A stretch of DNA of 64,000 nucleotides from assembly GCA_945893365.1 (NCBI GenBank), contig CAMDED010000015.1, positions 1 through 64,000 of the forward strand. The letters run 5' to 3'. Position 1 is the first letter of the stretch. The number at the start of each line of letters is the position of its first letter. The DNA is from Candidatus Sulfopaludibacter sp. SbA3. Lineage in GTDB: Bacteria; Acidobacteriota; Terriglobia; Bryobacterales; Bryobacteraceae. Both the position numbers and the translations under genes were made by a program. The notes under the pieces were generated by a model. That model had not been told where the DNA came from and made no database searches. It was given only the letters and a program-made list of their open reading frames with translations. This document shows positions 27,901-36,195 of the stretch, in pieces.

Positions 27901-28162
27901 GAAAACGGACGCCGGCAATTTCCAGTTGGCGAAAGCGCTGGACCGTCTTGAGCAATGGCCCGAAGCGGTGGACGCCCTCAACCATGCGATCGAGTCGAAT
28001 CCGAGCGCGTCGTCGTACCACTATGTCCTGGCAGCAGTCTACCGCAGTCTTGGGAAGCTGAAGGAGAGCAGGGAGCAGACCGAAATCTTCCGCAAGCTGG
28101 AGAAGGAGGCCGCGGAGTTCGAGCAGAAGCGGCGGGACGCGCGCCGCGAGGAATCGCGGTAG
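24992..28162 (+). CDS. Giant secreted TPR protein paired with CRTAC1
   Basis: The ATG at 24992 overlaps the CRTAC1 stop and is followed by a signal peptide (RGGPLTVGLLFIAACFAQ), so I chose it over the in-frame start at 24932. The 1056-residue product is almost wholly TPR repeats, roughly twenty, with typical A-x-x-x-L-G-x-x-L and L-x-P signatures (EARLALGFALREAG, AHNNLGLVLTQAGD, VRYDLAKIHSAND). A break near residues 700-770 is Lys- and Pro-rich (DPAQAKPEAAPSQNSP) and splits the solenoid in two. It is likely a periplasmic or surface scaffold that binds the co-translated FG-GAP propeller. Confidence 0.92.
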   Translation: MKRRGGPLTVGLLFIAACFAQTAAPYQEGIRLLRNREWKAAAAELERAVRLDPNHAEARLALGFALREAGRPERAMAEFAAAVKLNPALEDARIALALAYRQAGKLEEAIAQCEAALKRNPKSAEANNWLGVFRLQKSRFNEAAADFRKAIELKPDFVRAWNNLGSALAQAGDVEASVGAFRKAVALDGADPQLRMNLGIALRGKGDADAALEEFQAVLRSDPDNADVHQQLALTLKQQGNLGAAAQAFEKVLTLDPERREAYYNLGTVLRQQAAAVRRGNPPAPIAPSIEAVLREAAGSLSRGDRKAARTVLEKAALDAPSSAAVWNLLGFAQGQERDLTAAVASLRRAVELNPDMPEAHYNLGVALWYGGDRARALESLERSILLNPAAAEVHAFLGMARREAGEPDRARQALQRAIALAPNLPAPYVDLGLLFLNSGRIAKGLGQIEAALNLPAPEGPIPDPDTVIGELRRVLSTAPDAAEGRNVLGLLLGKQGADPKQVMAEFREAIRLRPDYAEAHNNLGLVLTQAGDNEGGIAEFRQALLHAPGSANALANLGAALVASQPSEAVRLLEKAVAIQPAYVRAQYNLALAYAQSPAHGPDKATEQFRKVIGLEPGFAAAHFEFGKILFRKNSLADAIMHFREAVKLDPKLGAARYQLGLALTRAGQRTEGAAELEKARAAIEEERKLETASQLMGEARASLDGGRNDAAVATLQKLVNLLPSSPEAQRQLETARAKLDPAQAKPEAAPSQNSPRAGIPPDDPDKVRLFEDYIRNQQFKEVEPLVRDYIRVNPKSWWGRYVLGYSLFGQRRIGDSIAELAQSLQLNLNNADAHRLLGRNLMTIGRFDAALTELEQAVKLMPKSAEVRYDLAKIHSANDNYPPAKRELEEAIRLDPSYMEAYEALGFVMEASGDDAAAVSFYEKSAALNEVRGGKFASPYVDLAAYYNRIGNPNLALEYARKALQLNPKTDAGNFQLAKALDRLEQWPEAVDALNHAIESNPSASSYHYVLAAVYRSLGKLKESREQTEIFRKLEKEAAEFEQKRRDARREESR

Positions 28163-28465
28163 GAATGACCAGCGGCGCTTCGCTTACATAGAAAACCGGC
28201 GGAATACCACTCTCGGGCACTGAGGATCGCGGCGCCCTGGATCTGCCTCCAGCCTCCCTCACGCTCCGCCTGGAAAATCCCTCCGCGAATCTGCACTTGG
28301 CACTCCCGTGCCCCGATTTCCTGCGATTTTCCGCACACGAACCGCTCTACGCCACAACGCGTGCGAAGTTCCCGCCGGGCCATTCGCGAGCCTGTCGAGC
28401 CTGTCGCGAGCCTTGACTTCCAGCCGATCTCATGGTAGCTTGCTCGTGGCACATTTGGAGGCCGG
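28163..28465 (+). other. Non-coding gap with likely promoter of the second TonB receptor
   Basis: No gene is seen in these 303 bases. Near the right end TTGACT (28413-28418), 17 bases and TAGCTT (28436-28441) may form the receptor promoter; the -35 box is good and the -10 box poor. GGAGG lies seven bases before the ATG at 28466. Confidence 0.45.
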
Positions 28466-31400
28466 ATGCGAACCATCTCTACCCTACTTTCCGCGGTGCT
28501 GCTACCGCTTTTCCTTCTCACCGGTTCCGCCGCAGCTCAGACGGTTTCGGGCGTAATCAGCGGACGGGTAATCGATTCCGGCGGCTTGGCAATCGTCGGC
28601 GCGACCGTTGTGCTCGTCAATGAGGCGAATGGCGCGCGGCGCGAAATGCCCTCATCCGAAACGGGCGATTTCGTCTTTGCGAGCGTTTTGCCCGGCGCCT
28701 ACACGGTCATCGTTCAGTCCCCCGGAATGAAGCGCCTGGAGAGGAGAAATCACAACATCACCGCCTCGGAAAGACTGGCAATCGGCGATCTTCAAATGGA
28801 GATCGGCGCCGTCACGGAGTCGGTCGTGGTTACAGCCAAAGGCGCCATGGTGCAAACCCAAAGTCAGGAGCGCTCCGCCGTTCTTACTCCCGATCAGATG
28901 CAGACCGTGCAAAGCCGGGCGCGTGACTTTCTGAGCCTCCTGCGCATTCTTCCGGGCGTGGTTCACGACCCGGCCCCTGGGACCGGCTCGACCGACATGC
29001 TCGGAATTACCATAGGGCCGAAGGTGGCGGGCCTGCGCGGCGAATTCAGCACCTTCAGCGTAGACGGTTTGCCCATGAACGACCTTGGCAACACCGACAC
29101 GCTCTACAATCCGATCAACATGGACGCCCTCTCGGAAGTGAAGGTATTGCTGACCAACTATCAGGCTGAATACGGCCGTGGCGGCGGCGCGATCGTCAAC
29201 GCTGTGACGAAATCCGGCACGCAGCAGTTCCACGGCGGGGGCTACATTTACAAGCGGCACGAGCAGTTCAACGCCAACAGCTTCTTCAATAACTTGAATA
29301 ACGTGGCCAAACCCCGCTACCGGTACACCACCGGCGGTTTTAACATCGGCGGACCGATATACTTGCCGGGCAAGTTCAACTCGAATCGAGACCGGCTGTT
29401 TTTCTTCTTTTCGAACGAGACGCTGCGCGGTGATTCGCCGCAAAGCCTGGTGCAGGTCACGATGCCGACTCCACTCGAGAGGGCGGGCGACTTCTCGCAA
29501 TCGCTCGACGTGAACGGCCGTCTGATTGCAGTTCGCGATCCTCTCTCAGGCGGCTCTTTTCCGAATAATGTCGTGCCCGCGTCCCGCGTGAATTCGAATG
29601 GGCAGAAGCTTCTCCAGATCTTTCCACAGCCGAACCAGCTCGACCGGTCGATCACTCGAGGCAACTACAATTACAACTTTCAGGAAATCGTCGCCAGCCG
29701 GAAACATAACGAGGTGTTTCGGATCGACTTGAACGCCAGTGCGAAGATCCGCATGTATTTCCGCGGGTCCATCTGGCGGGAGATCAACGAGGGGTTCCGG
29801 CTTGGAGGCGGACAGCCTGGGCCGTCCTGGGGCTACCTGGCGGTTCGGGCGAAGTATTTCGACGACGCCGGATCCTACAACCTTTCACAGGTGATAAGCC
29901 CTACTCTCGTGCATGAATTTTCCGTTTCGGCTCACAACAGCGGCGAACTCTCCCCGAATCTGGTCCCGGAGGATCTGGAGCGTCTAAACAGGTCGAAGAT
30001 CGGCTTGACTCTCCCCCAGTTCAATCCGCAGATCAACCCGTTCAACCTGGTTCCGTGGGTGGTCTTTGGCGGAATACCGAACGCCGCGTCGTTGCGCACG
30101 GATGGCCGCTTCCCCAAGGTGGGCGCGGATACTTTGTTCGCATTCAGCGACAGCCTCAGTTGGATCCGCGGCCCGCATACGCTTAAGTTCGGCTTCTACG
30201 CCGAACGCATACGTCAAGCTGAAGGGAAGGACAGCACTTATGCGGGACAGTTCGACTTCTCGCGCGACGTAAACAATTCGAGCGACTCGAACCATACTTA
30301 TGCTAACGCTATCCTCGGCAACTTCACTTCGTACTCGGAATCCACGGCTCGCAACGGCGTGGAGGCCCGCGGAGGGTCGTTCGAATGGTATGCGCAGGAC
30401 AACTGGAAAGTAAACAGGAAATTGACTCTGGACTACGGCATCCGTCTGAGTTACTTCATTCCCGATTTTTCAGGGGATGGGAAAGGGGCCTTCTTCGACC
30501 CGGCCCGTTTCGATCCATCGAAGCGTGTCGTCCTGTTCGAGCCGGCGCTGAACCCGCAGAACCAGCGCGTGGCCCGCAACCCTCTCACCGGCCAGTTGCT
30601 ACCGGTGCCGTTTATCGGCGCGATCGTTCCCAATCGCGGCGACATCGTGAATGGAACCGTACTGCAGGGAGCCGCGGGGTATAACAGCGCCTTCGTGAAA
30701 AATCGAGGCGTCCATTATGGGCCGCGACTCGGGTTCGCCTACGATCCCTTCGGCGACGGCAAAACGGCGATCCGCGCCGGCGCGGGAATGTTCTACAGCA
30801 ACCGCGGCGGGGGCGGGGGCTCGAATCGAAATCCTCCCTCTCAATTCACTCCCTTCTCGTACTACGGAAGCCTCACCGACTACATCAGCACGGGTAGCGT
30901 GCTTTCGCCTTTTTCCACCACGTCCGCCGCCATCAGTAACGAAACCCCGACTATCTATAACATGAGCGCCGGCGTACAGCGCGATTTGGGTCATCAGACC
31001 GTCGTGGATATCGCGTATGTCAGCACGCTGGGCCGCCATCTGCGGCAACTGACGGACATCAACCAGATTCCCTACGGCGCGCGCTTCCAGCCAGCCAATC
31101 TGGACGCGACCACCGGCCGTCCGCTGGTCGACAACTTCTTCCGGCCCTACGCCGGTTACACGTCGATCAACTTCAAGGACAATTCCGGAACCTCCAACTA
31201 TCATTCCTTGCAGGTCCAGGCGAACCGGCGATTCGCAGGCGGTCTGCAGTTCGGCGGCGCGTGGACATGGTCGAAAACGATGGACTTTACCAGCACCAAC
31301 GACGGCCTCTGGGCGACCTATGCGCCGCGGCGGATCTGGAATTACGGCAAATCCTCATTCGACCGCACTCATATTGTGGCAATCAATTGGCAGTGGGACG

Positions 31401-31924
31401 TTCCGGGAGCGAGCAAGGTCTGGAACAACCTCTTGGTACGGAAGGCGCTTGACAACTGGCAGATCTCCGGAGTGGTTAGCTTTACGAGCGGCGCGCCCTA
31501 CGGAGTTTCCCTGACAACCGTGGATGCCGCCGATATCACGGGAGGCGGCGACGGCGCACGGCCGAACGTGCGCGCCAACGCAAACCTGCCGAAGAGCGAG
31601 CGTACGGTCGCCCGCTTTTTCAATCCCGATGTATTCTCGCGGCCGGCGGTCGGGGACCGTGGAAACGCCCCGAAAGACGTGGTCCGCGGACCGGGAATCA
31701 ACAATTGGGATTTCTCCATCTTCAAAGAATTTCCTGTGAAAGAGCGGGCCAAGTTCATCTTCCGCTGGGAGATGTACAACGCCTTCAACCACACGCAATT
31801 CTTCTCCCTCGATACGACCACGCGTTTCGATGCGGCCGGCCAGCAGACGAACACCCGTCTGGGCGCCGTGATCGCGGACCGGGACGCGCGCCGGATGCAA
31901 GGCTCACTCCGGTTCAGATTTTGA
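28466..31924 (+). CDS. TonB-dependent receptor with carboxypeptidase-regulatory-like N-terminus (copy 2)
   Basis: The 1152-residue protein begins with a signal peptide (LLSAVLLPLFLLTGSAAAQ). A regulatory beta domain follows (VSGVISGRVIDSGGLAIVGA, then PGAYTVIVQSPGMK), then a plug (LTNYQAEYGRGGGAIVNAVTKSGT) and a beta barrel ending in GSLRFRF, the terminal Phe expected for BAM-assembled proteins. The ATG has a good GGAGG seven bases upstream. It is followed by the DUF1549-DUF1553 and DUF1501 genes after 60-80 bases, the common neighbourhood for these receptors in Acidobacteria. Ligand unknown. Confidence 0.93.
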   Translation: MRTISTLLSAVLLPLFLLTGSAAAQTVSGVISGRVIDSGGLAIVGATVVLVNEANGARREMPSSETGDFVFASVLPGAYTVIVQSPGMKRLERRNHNITASERLAIGDLQMEIGAVTESVVVTAKGAMVQTQSQERSAVLTPDQMQTVQSRARDFLSLLRILPGVVHDPAPGTGSTDMLGITIGPKVAGLRGEFSTFSVDGLPMNDLGNTDTLYNPINMDALSEVKVLLTNYQAEYGRGGGAIVNAVTKSGTQQFHGGGYIYKRHEQFNANSFFNNLNNVAKPRYRYTTGGFNIGGPIYLPGKFNSNRDRLFFFFSNETLRGDSPQSLVQVTMPTPLERAGDFSQSLDVNGRLIAVRDPLSGGSFPNNVVPASRVNSNGQKLLQIFPQPNQLDRSITRGNYNYNFQEIVASRKHNEVFRIDLNASAKIRMYFRGSIWREINEGFRLGGGQPGPSWGYLAVRAKYFDDAGSYNLSQVISPTLVHEFSVSAHNSGELSPNLVPEDLERLNRSKIGLTLPQFNPQINPFNLVPWVVFGGIPNAASLRTDGRFPKVGADTLFAFSDSLSWIRGPHTLKFGFYAERIRQAEGKDSTYAGQFDFSRDVNNSSDSNHTYANAILGNFTSYSESTARNGVEARGGSFEWYAQDNWKVNRKLTLDYGIRLSYFIPDFSGDGKGAFFDPARFDPSKRVVLFEPALNPQNQRVARNPLTGQLLPVPFIGAIVPNRGDIVNGTVLQGAAGYNSAFVKNRGVHYGPRLGFAYDPFGDGKTAIRAGAGMFYSNRGGGGGSNRNPPSQFTPFSYYGSLTDYISTGSVLSPFSTTSAAISNETPTIYNMSAGVQRDLGHQTVVDIAYVSTLGRHLRQLTDINQIPYGARFQPANLDATTGRPLVDNFFRPYAGYTSINFKDNSGTSNYHSLQVQANRRFAGGLQFGGAWTWSKTMDFTSTNDGLWATYAPRRIWNYGKSSFDRTHIVAINWQWDVPGASKVWNNLLVRKALDNWQISGVVSFTSGAPYGVSLTTVDAADITGGGDGARPNVRANANLPKSERTVARFFNPDVFSRPAVGDRGNAPKDVVRGPGINNWDFSIFKEFPVKERAKFIFRWEMYNAFNHTQFFSLDTTTRFDAAGQQTNTRLGAVIADRDARRMQGSLRFRF

Positions 31925-32003
31925 GTACCCTTTGGGATGAATTTTTGGCGCGGCCTGATATGATAGTCGGTAGACCGTTTGCCTCGTGAAAGGAGTGTGT
32001 TTC

Positions 32004-34262
32004 GTGGGCTTTCGATTTTCAATCGCCGGAAAGCTGTTCTTGTGCCTTCTTCCGCTCGCGGCGGCTCAGTCCGCGGATCGCGCGTTCAAACCCGCGGAGC
32101 TTCGATATTGGGCCTACCAAAAGGTCGCCAAACCGGCCGTACCCGCCGTTCAGAACCGGGCCTGGGTGCGGAACGAAGTGGACGCCTTCATCCTCGCCAA
32201 GTTAGAGGAAAAGAAGATTCAGCCCAACTCTCCGGCGGATAGGGTTACTTTGATCCGGCGGGCTACCCTCGATCTGACGGGACTGCCTCCTTCTTCCGAG
32301 GACGTCCAGGCTTATCTGAGCGACAACTCGCCTGAAGCCTTCGAGAAAGTAGTGGATCGGCTCTTGGCGTCTCCCCGGTATGGGGAGCGATGGGGACGGC
32401 ACTGGCTTGACTTGGCTCGTTATGCCGACACAGCCGGTTTCAAGGGCGATGAAACGCGTCCCAACATGTGGCGGTATCGCGACTACGTCATCAAGTCGAT
32501 CAATGACGACAAGCCCTACGACCGGTTTGTCAAAGAGCAAATCGCCGGCGACGAGCTCTATCCCTCCGATGCGGAAGCGCGGATCGCGACCGGTTTCAAC
32601 CGGCATTGGCCCGACGAGAGCAATCTTGCCAACCCGATTCAGCGACGGCAGGAGATTTTGAACGATATTACCGACACTGTGGGCTCCGTGTTTCTGGGAC
32701 TGACGTATGGCTGCGCCCGCTGTCACGACCACAAGTTCGACGCCATCCTGCACAAGGACTACTACCGCCTGCAGGCCTTTTTTGCAAACCTGCGCAATGA
32801 GGACCGCCTGAACCTGTTGACGGGTGAGGAAGCCACGGCTTATCAGCAGCGGCACGCCGATTGGGACGCAAAGACTCGGGCGACTCGCGCCGCCATGGAA
32901 GAGATCCTGACGCCCGTGCGGATCGAGAAAATCAAGGGGAGTGTCGGGCTGTTCCCGAAGGAAGCTCAGGAAGTCTTCTTTGTTTCGCCCGAAAACCGGA
33001 CTCCGATGCAGTGGCAGATGTACTACCGGGGCAAGGACCGCGTGACGCCCACGGATGCGGCGTTAGCCAAGGGCCTTTCCGGAGAAGCAAAGCAGCGCTA
33101 TCAGGAGTTGGCGAAGGAATTGGCGGCGTTCGACCACCTGAAACCGGCCGAACCGCCCGTAGCCCAGGCGATGATCGACGCCAGCCGCGAAGCGCCTCCG
33201 ACGCATGTCCTTTCAGGAGGCGTCTATGACGCACCTCTGCAGGCAGTGGAACCTGGTTTTCTCACGATTCTCGATCCCACGGTCGCTCAGGCTACCCAAC
33301 TGCCGGAAGGCGTAAACTCGACCGGCCGCCGCGCGACGCTTGCAAATTGGATCGCCGACCCGAAGAACCCGCTGACCGCGCGCGTCATGGTGAACCGAAT
33401 CTGGCATTATCATTTCGGACGCGGCATCGTCGGTACTCCGAGCGATTTTGGCGTGATGGGTGAGCGTCCCAGTCATCGAGAGCTGCTCGACTACCTGGCC
33501 GCGATCTTCGTCGAGAACGGCTGGAGCACGAAGAAGATGCACCGGCTGATCATGCTGTCGAATGCTTATCGGCAATCCTCCACGAATCAGCCCGAAGCCG
33601 CCAAAATAGACCCGGAGAACAAACTGCATTGGCAGTTCGACCGCCGCCGTCTTGAAGGCGAAGTGATCAGGGACTCCATGCTGTTCGCGAGCGGCCTGCT
33701 GAACACGAAAATGGGAGGCCCCGGCGTGTTCCCGCCGCTGCCGCCCGGTGTATCCAAACCCAACTCGAGGTATCTCAATTGGGACACCGAGAAGGACCCC
33801 GCGGAGGCGAATCGTCGAAGCGCGTATGTTTTCGTGAAGCGGAACCTGCGCTATCCGATGTTTGAGACTTTCGACTTTCCCGACACCCACGAAAGCTGCG
33901 CGCGCCGCTATACGACGGTTACTCCGACTCAGTCCCTCGCGCTTCTCAACGACGATATGGTGCTCGGATGGTCCGTGTCGCTGGCCGGCCGGATTCTGAA
34001 CGATGCTGGTCTACCCGTTGAAACTCAGGTTGAGCGCGCCTACCGCCTGGTGCACAATCGCGCTCCAAACGCACGCGAGCGCGAAGCGATCGGGGAATTT
34101 TTGCGGACCCAGACGTCCGTGCTTCGGGAACAACTGGCGCGGAACGAGAAAGTTCGTCAGCCGGAGTCGCTTCCGGCGGGCGTCGAACCGGCGCATGCGG
34201 CGGCGTTCGTGGACTTCTGCCATGCTTTGCTGAACTCGAACGAGTTCGTTTACATGAATTGA
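32004..34262 (+). CDS. DUF1549-DUF1553 secreted protein without the usual cytochrome domain
   Basis: I chose the GTG at 32004, eight bases after AGGAG, over the GTG at 31986. The 752-residue product has a signal peptide (FSIAGKLFLCLLPLAAAQS). DUF1549 follows (EVDAFILAKLEEKKI, DLTGLPPS, LASPRYGERWGRHWLDLARYAD) with a C-x-x-C-H in GCARCHDHKFD. DUF1553 lies at about residues 430-740 (ARVMVNRIWHYHFGRGIVGTPSDFG). The PSCyt1 haem domain that often precedes these is absent, and the protein starts right at a FKPAELRYWAYQK segment. It is extracytoplasmic and function is unknown. It lies ten bases before a DUF1501 gene. Confidence 0.92.
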   Translation: MGFRFSIAGKLFLCLLPLAAAQSADRAFKPAELRYWAYQKVAKPAVPAVQNRAWVRNEVDAFILAKLEEKKIQPNSPADRVTLIRRATLDLTGLPPSSEDVQAYLSDNSPEAFEKVVDRLLASPRYGERWGRHWLDLARYADTAGFKGDETRPNMWRYRDYVIKSINDDKPYDRFVKEQIAGDELYPSDAEARIATGFNRHWPDESNLANPIQRRQEILNDITDTVGSVFLGLTYGCARCHDHKFDAILHKDYYRLQAFFANLRNEDRLNLLTGEEATAYQQRHADWDAKTRATRAAMEEILTPVRIEKIKGSVGLFPKEAQEVFFVSPENRTPMQWQMYYRGKDRVTPTDAALAKGLSGEAKQRYQELAKELAAFDHLKPAEPPVAQAMIDASREAPPTHVLSGGVYDAPLQAVEPGFLTILDPTVAQATQLPEGVNSTGRRATLANWIADPKNPLTARVMVNRIWHYHFGRGIVGTPSDFGVMGERPSHRELLDYLAAIFVENGWSTKKMHRLIMLSNAYRQSSTNQPEAAKIDPENKLHWQFDRRRLEGEVIRDSMLFASGLLNTKMGGPGVFPPLPPGVSKPNSRYLNWDTEKDPAEANRRSAYVFVKRNLRYPMFETFDFPDTHESCARRYTTVTPTQSLALLNDDMVLGWSVSLAGRILNDAGLPVETQVERAYRLVHNRAPNAREREAIGEFLRTQTSVLREQLARNEKVRQPESLPAGVEPAHAAAFVDFCHALLNSNEFVYMN

Positions 34263-34272
34263 GGAGGCGGCA

Positions 34273-35706
34273 ATGAACGGCTACCAGGATCATCACAGGC
34301 GAGTTTCCACACGGCGCGAGCTTTTCACGCAAGCCGGTAGCGGCTTGGCTGGTATCGCACTGGCGCAGATGCTGCACCAGGATGGGCTGCTGGCTGCGTC
34401 CGCTCCACTCGATCCTCTCGCGCCCAAAAAGCCGCATCACACACCTACCGCGAAGAGTGTCATCTGGCTATTCATGGAAGGCGGACCGAGCCACGTGGAT
34501 CTCTTCGATCCCAAGCCGAAGCTGCTCGAGATGGAAGGGAAGCCGATTCCCGATTCGATGCGGCCCAAGTTCACCGCCATGCCGGGCACGGCGCAGAACG
34601 GACTGATGCCGTCCAAGCGTATCTTCAAGCAGCACGGTCAAAGCGGCCTTTGGGTATCGGACTGGTATCCGCACATTGCGCAGCATGTGGACGATCTTGC
34701 GGTGGTCCGGTCTTGCTGGGCGGACGGAATTAACCATCTCGGCTCGGTAACCCAGATGAATACAGGCTCGATTCTGAGCGGCCGGCCTTCCCTGGGAGCG
34801 TGGGTCAACTACGGGCTGGGCAGTGGAAACCGGAACCTGCCGTCGTTCGTGACGCTCCTCGACGACCGGGACACGATTGGCGGCGCCAAGCAATGGAGCG
34901 CCGGGTTCCTGCCGGCCACCTACCAAGGCATGCAGTTCCGCCAGGGAGACACGCCGCTGCTGCACCTGAAACCTGCCGTCGGGACGAGCGACGGGCAGCA
35001 ACGCGGCAAACTGGGCTTGTTGAAGCGCCTGAACGAGATCTGGTCCGAGGACAAGAGCGAGGACACGGAATTGGAAGCCAGAATCCGGTCCTATGAGCTT
35101 GCTTATCAGATGCAGAGCTCCGCGCCCGAGGCCGTGGATCTTTCGAAGGAAACGGAGGAGACCCGTAAGCTGTACGGCATGGATCAGGAAGCCACGTCCG
35201 CCTTTGGGACCAACTGTTTGCTCGCGCGCAGGCTGGTCGAGCGGGGCGTGCGTTTCGTCGAGTTGTATTGCGGGTCCGGCAGCGGCTGGGACGCTCACGT
35301 GGATCTGGAAGAGAACCACAACAAATGGTGCCGCGTGTCGGACAAACCTGTGGCCGGCCTGCTGACCGACTTGAAAGCCCGCGGGATGCTGAAGGACACG
35401 TTAGTGGTCTGGGGCGGTGAGTTCGGGCGCACTCCTTTCAATGAAAAGGGTAAGGGCCGCGATCACAATCCGTGGGGCTTTACGATTTGGATGGCCGGAG
35501 CCGGTGTGAAAGGCGGCCAGACGATAGGCTCGACCGACGAAATCGGCATGCACGCGCAGGAGCAGCGCGCTCACGTACACGACATCCACGCGTCCATGCT
35601 CCACGCGCTTGGCTTGAATCACATTCACACTACCTACATGCACAACGGCCGCGCAGAGCGTCCGACGATTGTAGGCGGTGAAGTGATTCGCGGGCTGTTC
35701 GGCTGA
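34273..35706 (+). CDS. DUF1501 (sulfatase-like) exported protein
   Basis: The 477-residue protein has a Tat-type signal (VSTRRELFTQAGSGLAGIAL). The DUF1501 fold, related to alkaline phosphatase/sulfatase proteins, is shown by WLFMEGGPSHVDLFDPKP near residue 60, VVWGGEFGRTPF and GRDHNPWGFT near residues 380-400, and a HVHDIHASMLHALG helix near residue 440. Metal-ligand-like Asp and His residues are kept. GGAGG lies six bases before the ATG. It is co-transcribed with the DUF1549-DUF1553 gene just upstream; the two families nearly always occur together. Substrate unknown. Confidence 0.92.
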   Translation: MNGYQDHHRRVSTRRELFTQAGSGLAGIALAQMLHQDGLLAASAPLDPLAPKKPHHTPTAKSVIWLFMEGGPSHVDLFDPKPKLLEMEGKPIPDSMRPKFTAMPGTAQNGLMPSKRIFKQHGQSGLWVSDWYPHIAQHVDDLAVVRSCWADGINHLGSVTQMNTGSILSGRPSLGAWVNYGLGSGNRNLPSFVTLLDDRDTIGGAKQWSAGFLPATYQGMQFRQGDTPLLHLKPAVGTSDGQQRGKLGLLKRLNEIWSEDKSEDTELEARIRSYELAYQMQSSAPEAVDLSKETEETRKLYGMDQEATSAFGTNCLLARRLVERGVRFVELYCGSGSGWDAHVDLEENHNKWCRVSDKPVAGLLTDLKARGMLKDTLVVWGGEFGRTPFNEKGKGRDHNPWGFTIWMAGAGVKGGQTIGSTDEIGMHAQEQRAHVHDIHASMLHALGLNHIHTTYMHNGRAERPTIVGGEVIRGLFG

Positions 35707-36195
35707 GAGGAAGCGCGTACTCCCGCGGCGCCGGGACTCCCTGAATCCAGCCGTACACCTCGCCCCGGCTCCCGCTCCTGAATTCGTTTCCCTCGCTGGC
35801 CGCGAGAAATCCGCTGATCCGCTTTTCGCTCAGTCCTTCGGCGTTCCGCATTCGTATATCCACCGGGCCGCGGATTGGCCGCGGATCGCCGTGCACCCCA
35901 TTTTCAGGATCATGTTGTGTTGGAATCAAGTCTCCCGCCGGAATCCGCCCTTTGATTCGGTGATATAATCCGACACCGGGGAGGTGACCGAGTCGTGCTC
36001 CTGTTCTCGCCGAAGAATGATGCAAGGCCTAGGCCACGCCCTCGGCGATCCTTGCGTCCGCGTTCGCCTACCCGGAGCATTCCCGCCGGCTCGATGCGGA
36101 CCGCGAACGGCTCTTACTCGGCTGGGTATCTAACGTAGCGTACACGCCAAGGCCGTGCCGCAAAGCTGCCTTCGCGCGGAAACGGATTGAAATAG
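35707..36195. other. Gap with transposase debris and an orphan TATAAT
   Basis: No intact gene is seen in 489 bases. The left part holds a reverse-strand fragment like a transposase N-terminus, annotated separately. A perfect TATAAT at 35964-35969 on the plus strand has no clear -35 box. The promoter of the third TonB receptor should lie in the right half but is not obvious. Confidence 0.5.
35710..35851 (-). pseudogene. Fragment of an integrase/transposase N-terminus
   Basis: The minus strand reads MRNAEGLSEKRISGFLAASE, then EFRSGSRGEVYGWIQ and REYA. From memory this resembles the start of a group of DDE integrases that open with a helix like L-x-x-x-Q-I-x-x-F-L-x-A-S followed by E-V-Y-x-W-I. 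About 45 residues remain and nothing of the catalytic core follows, because the DUF1501 gene end lies there. Identification is tentative. Confidence 0.35.
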
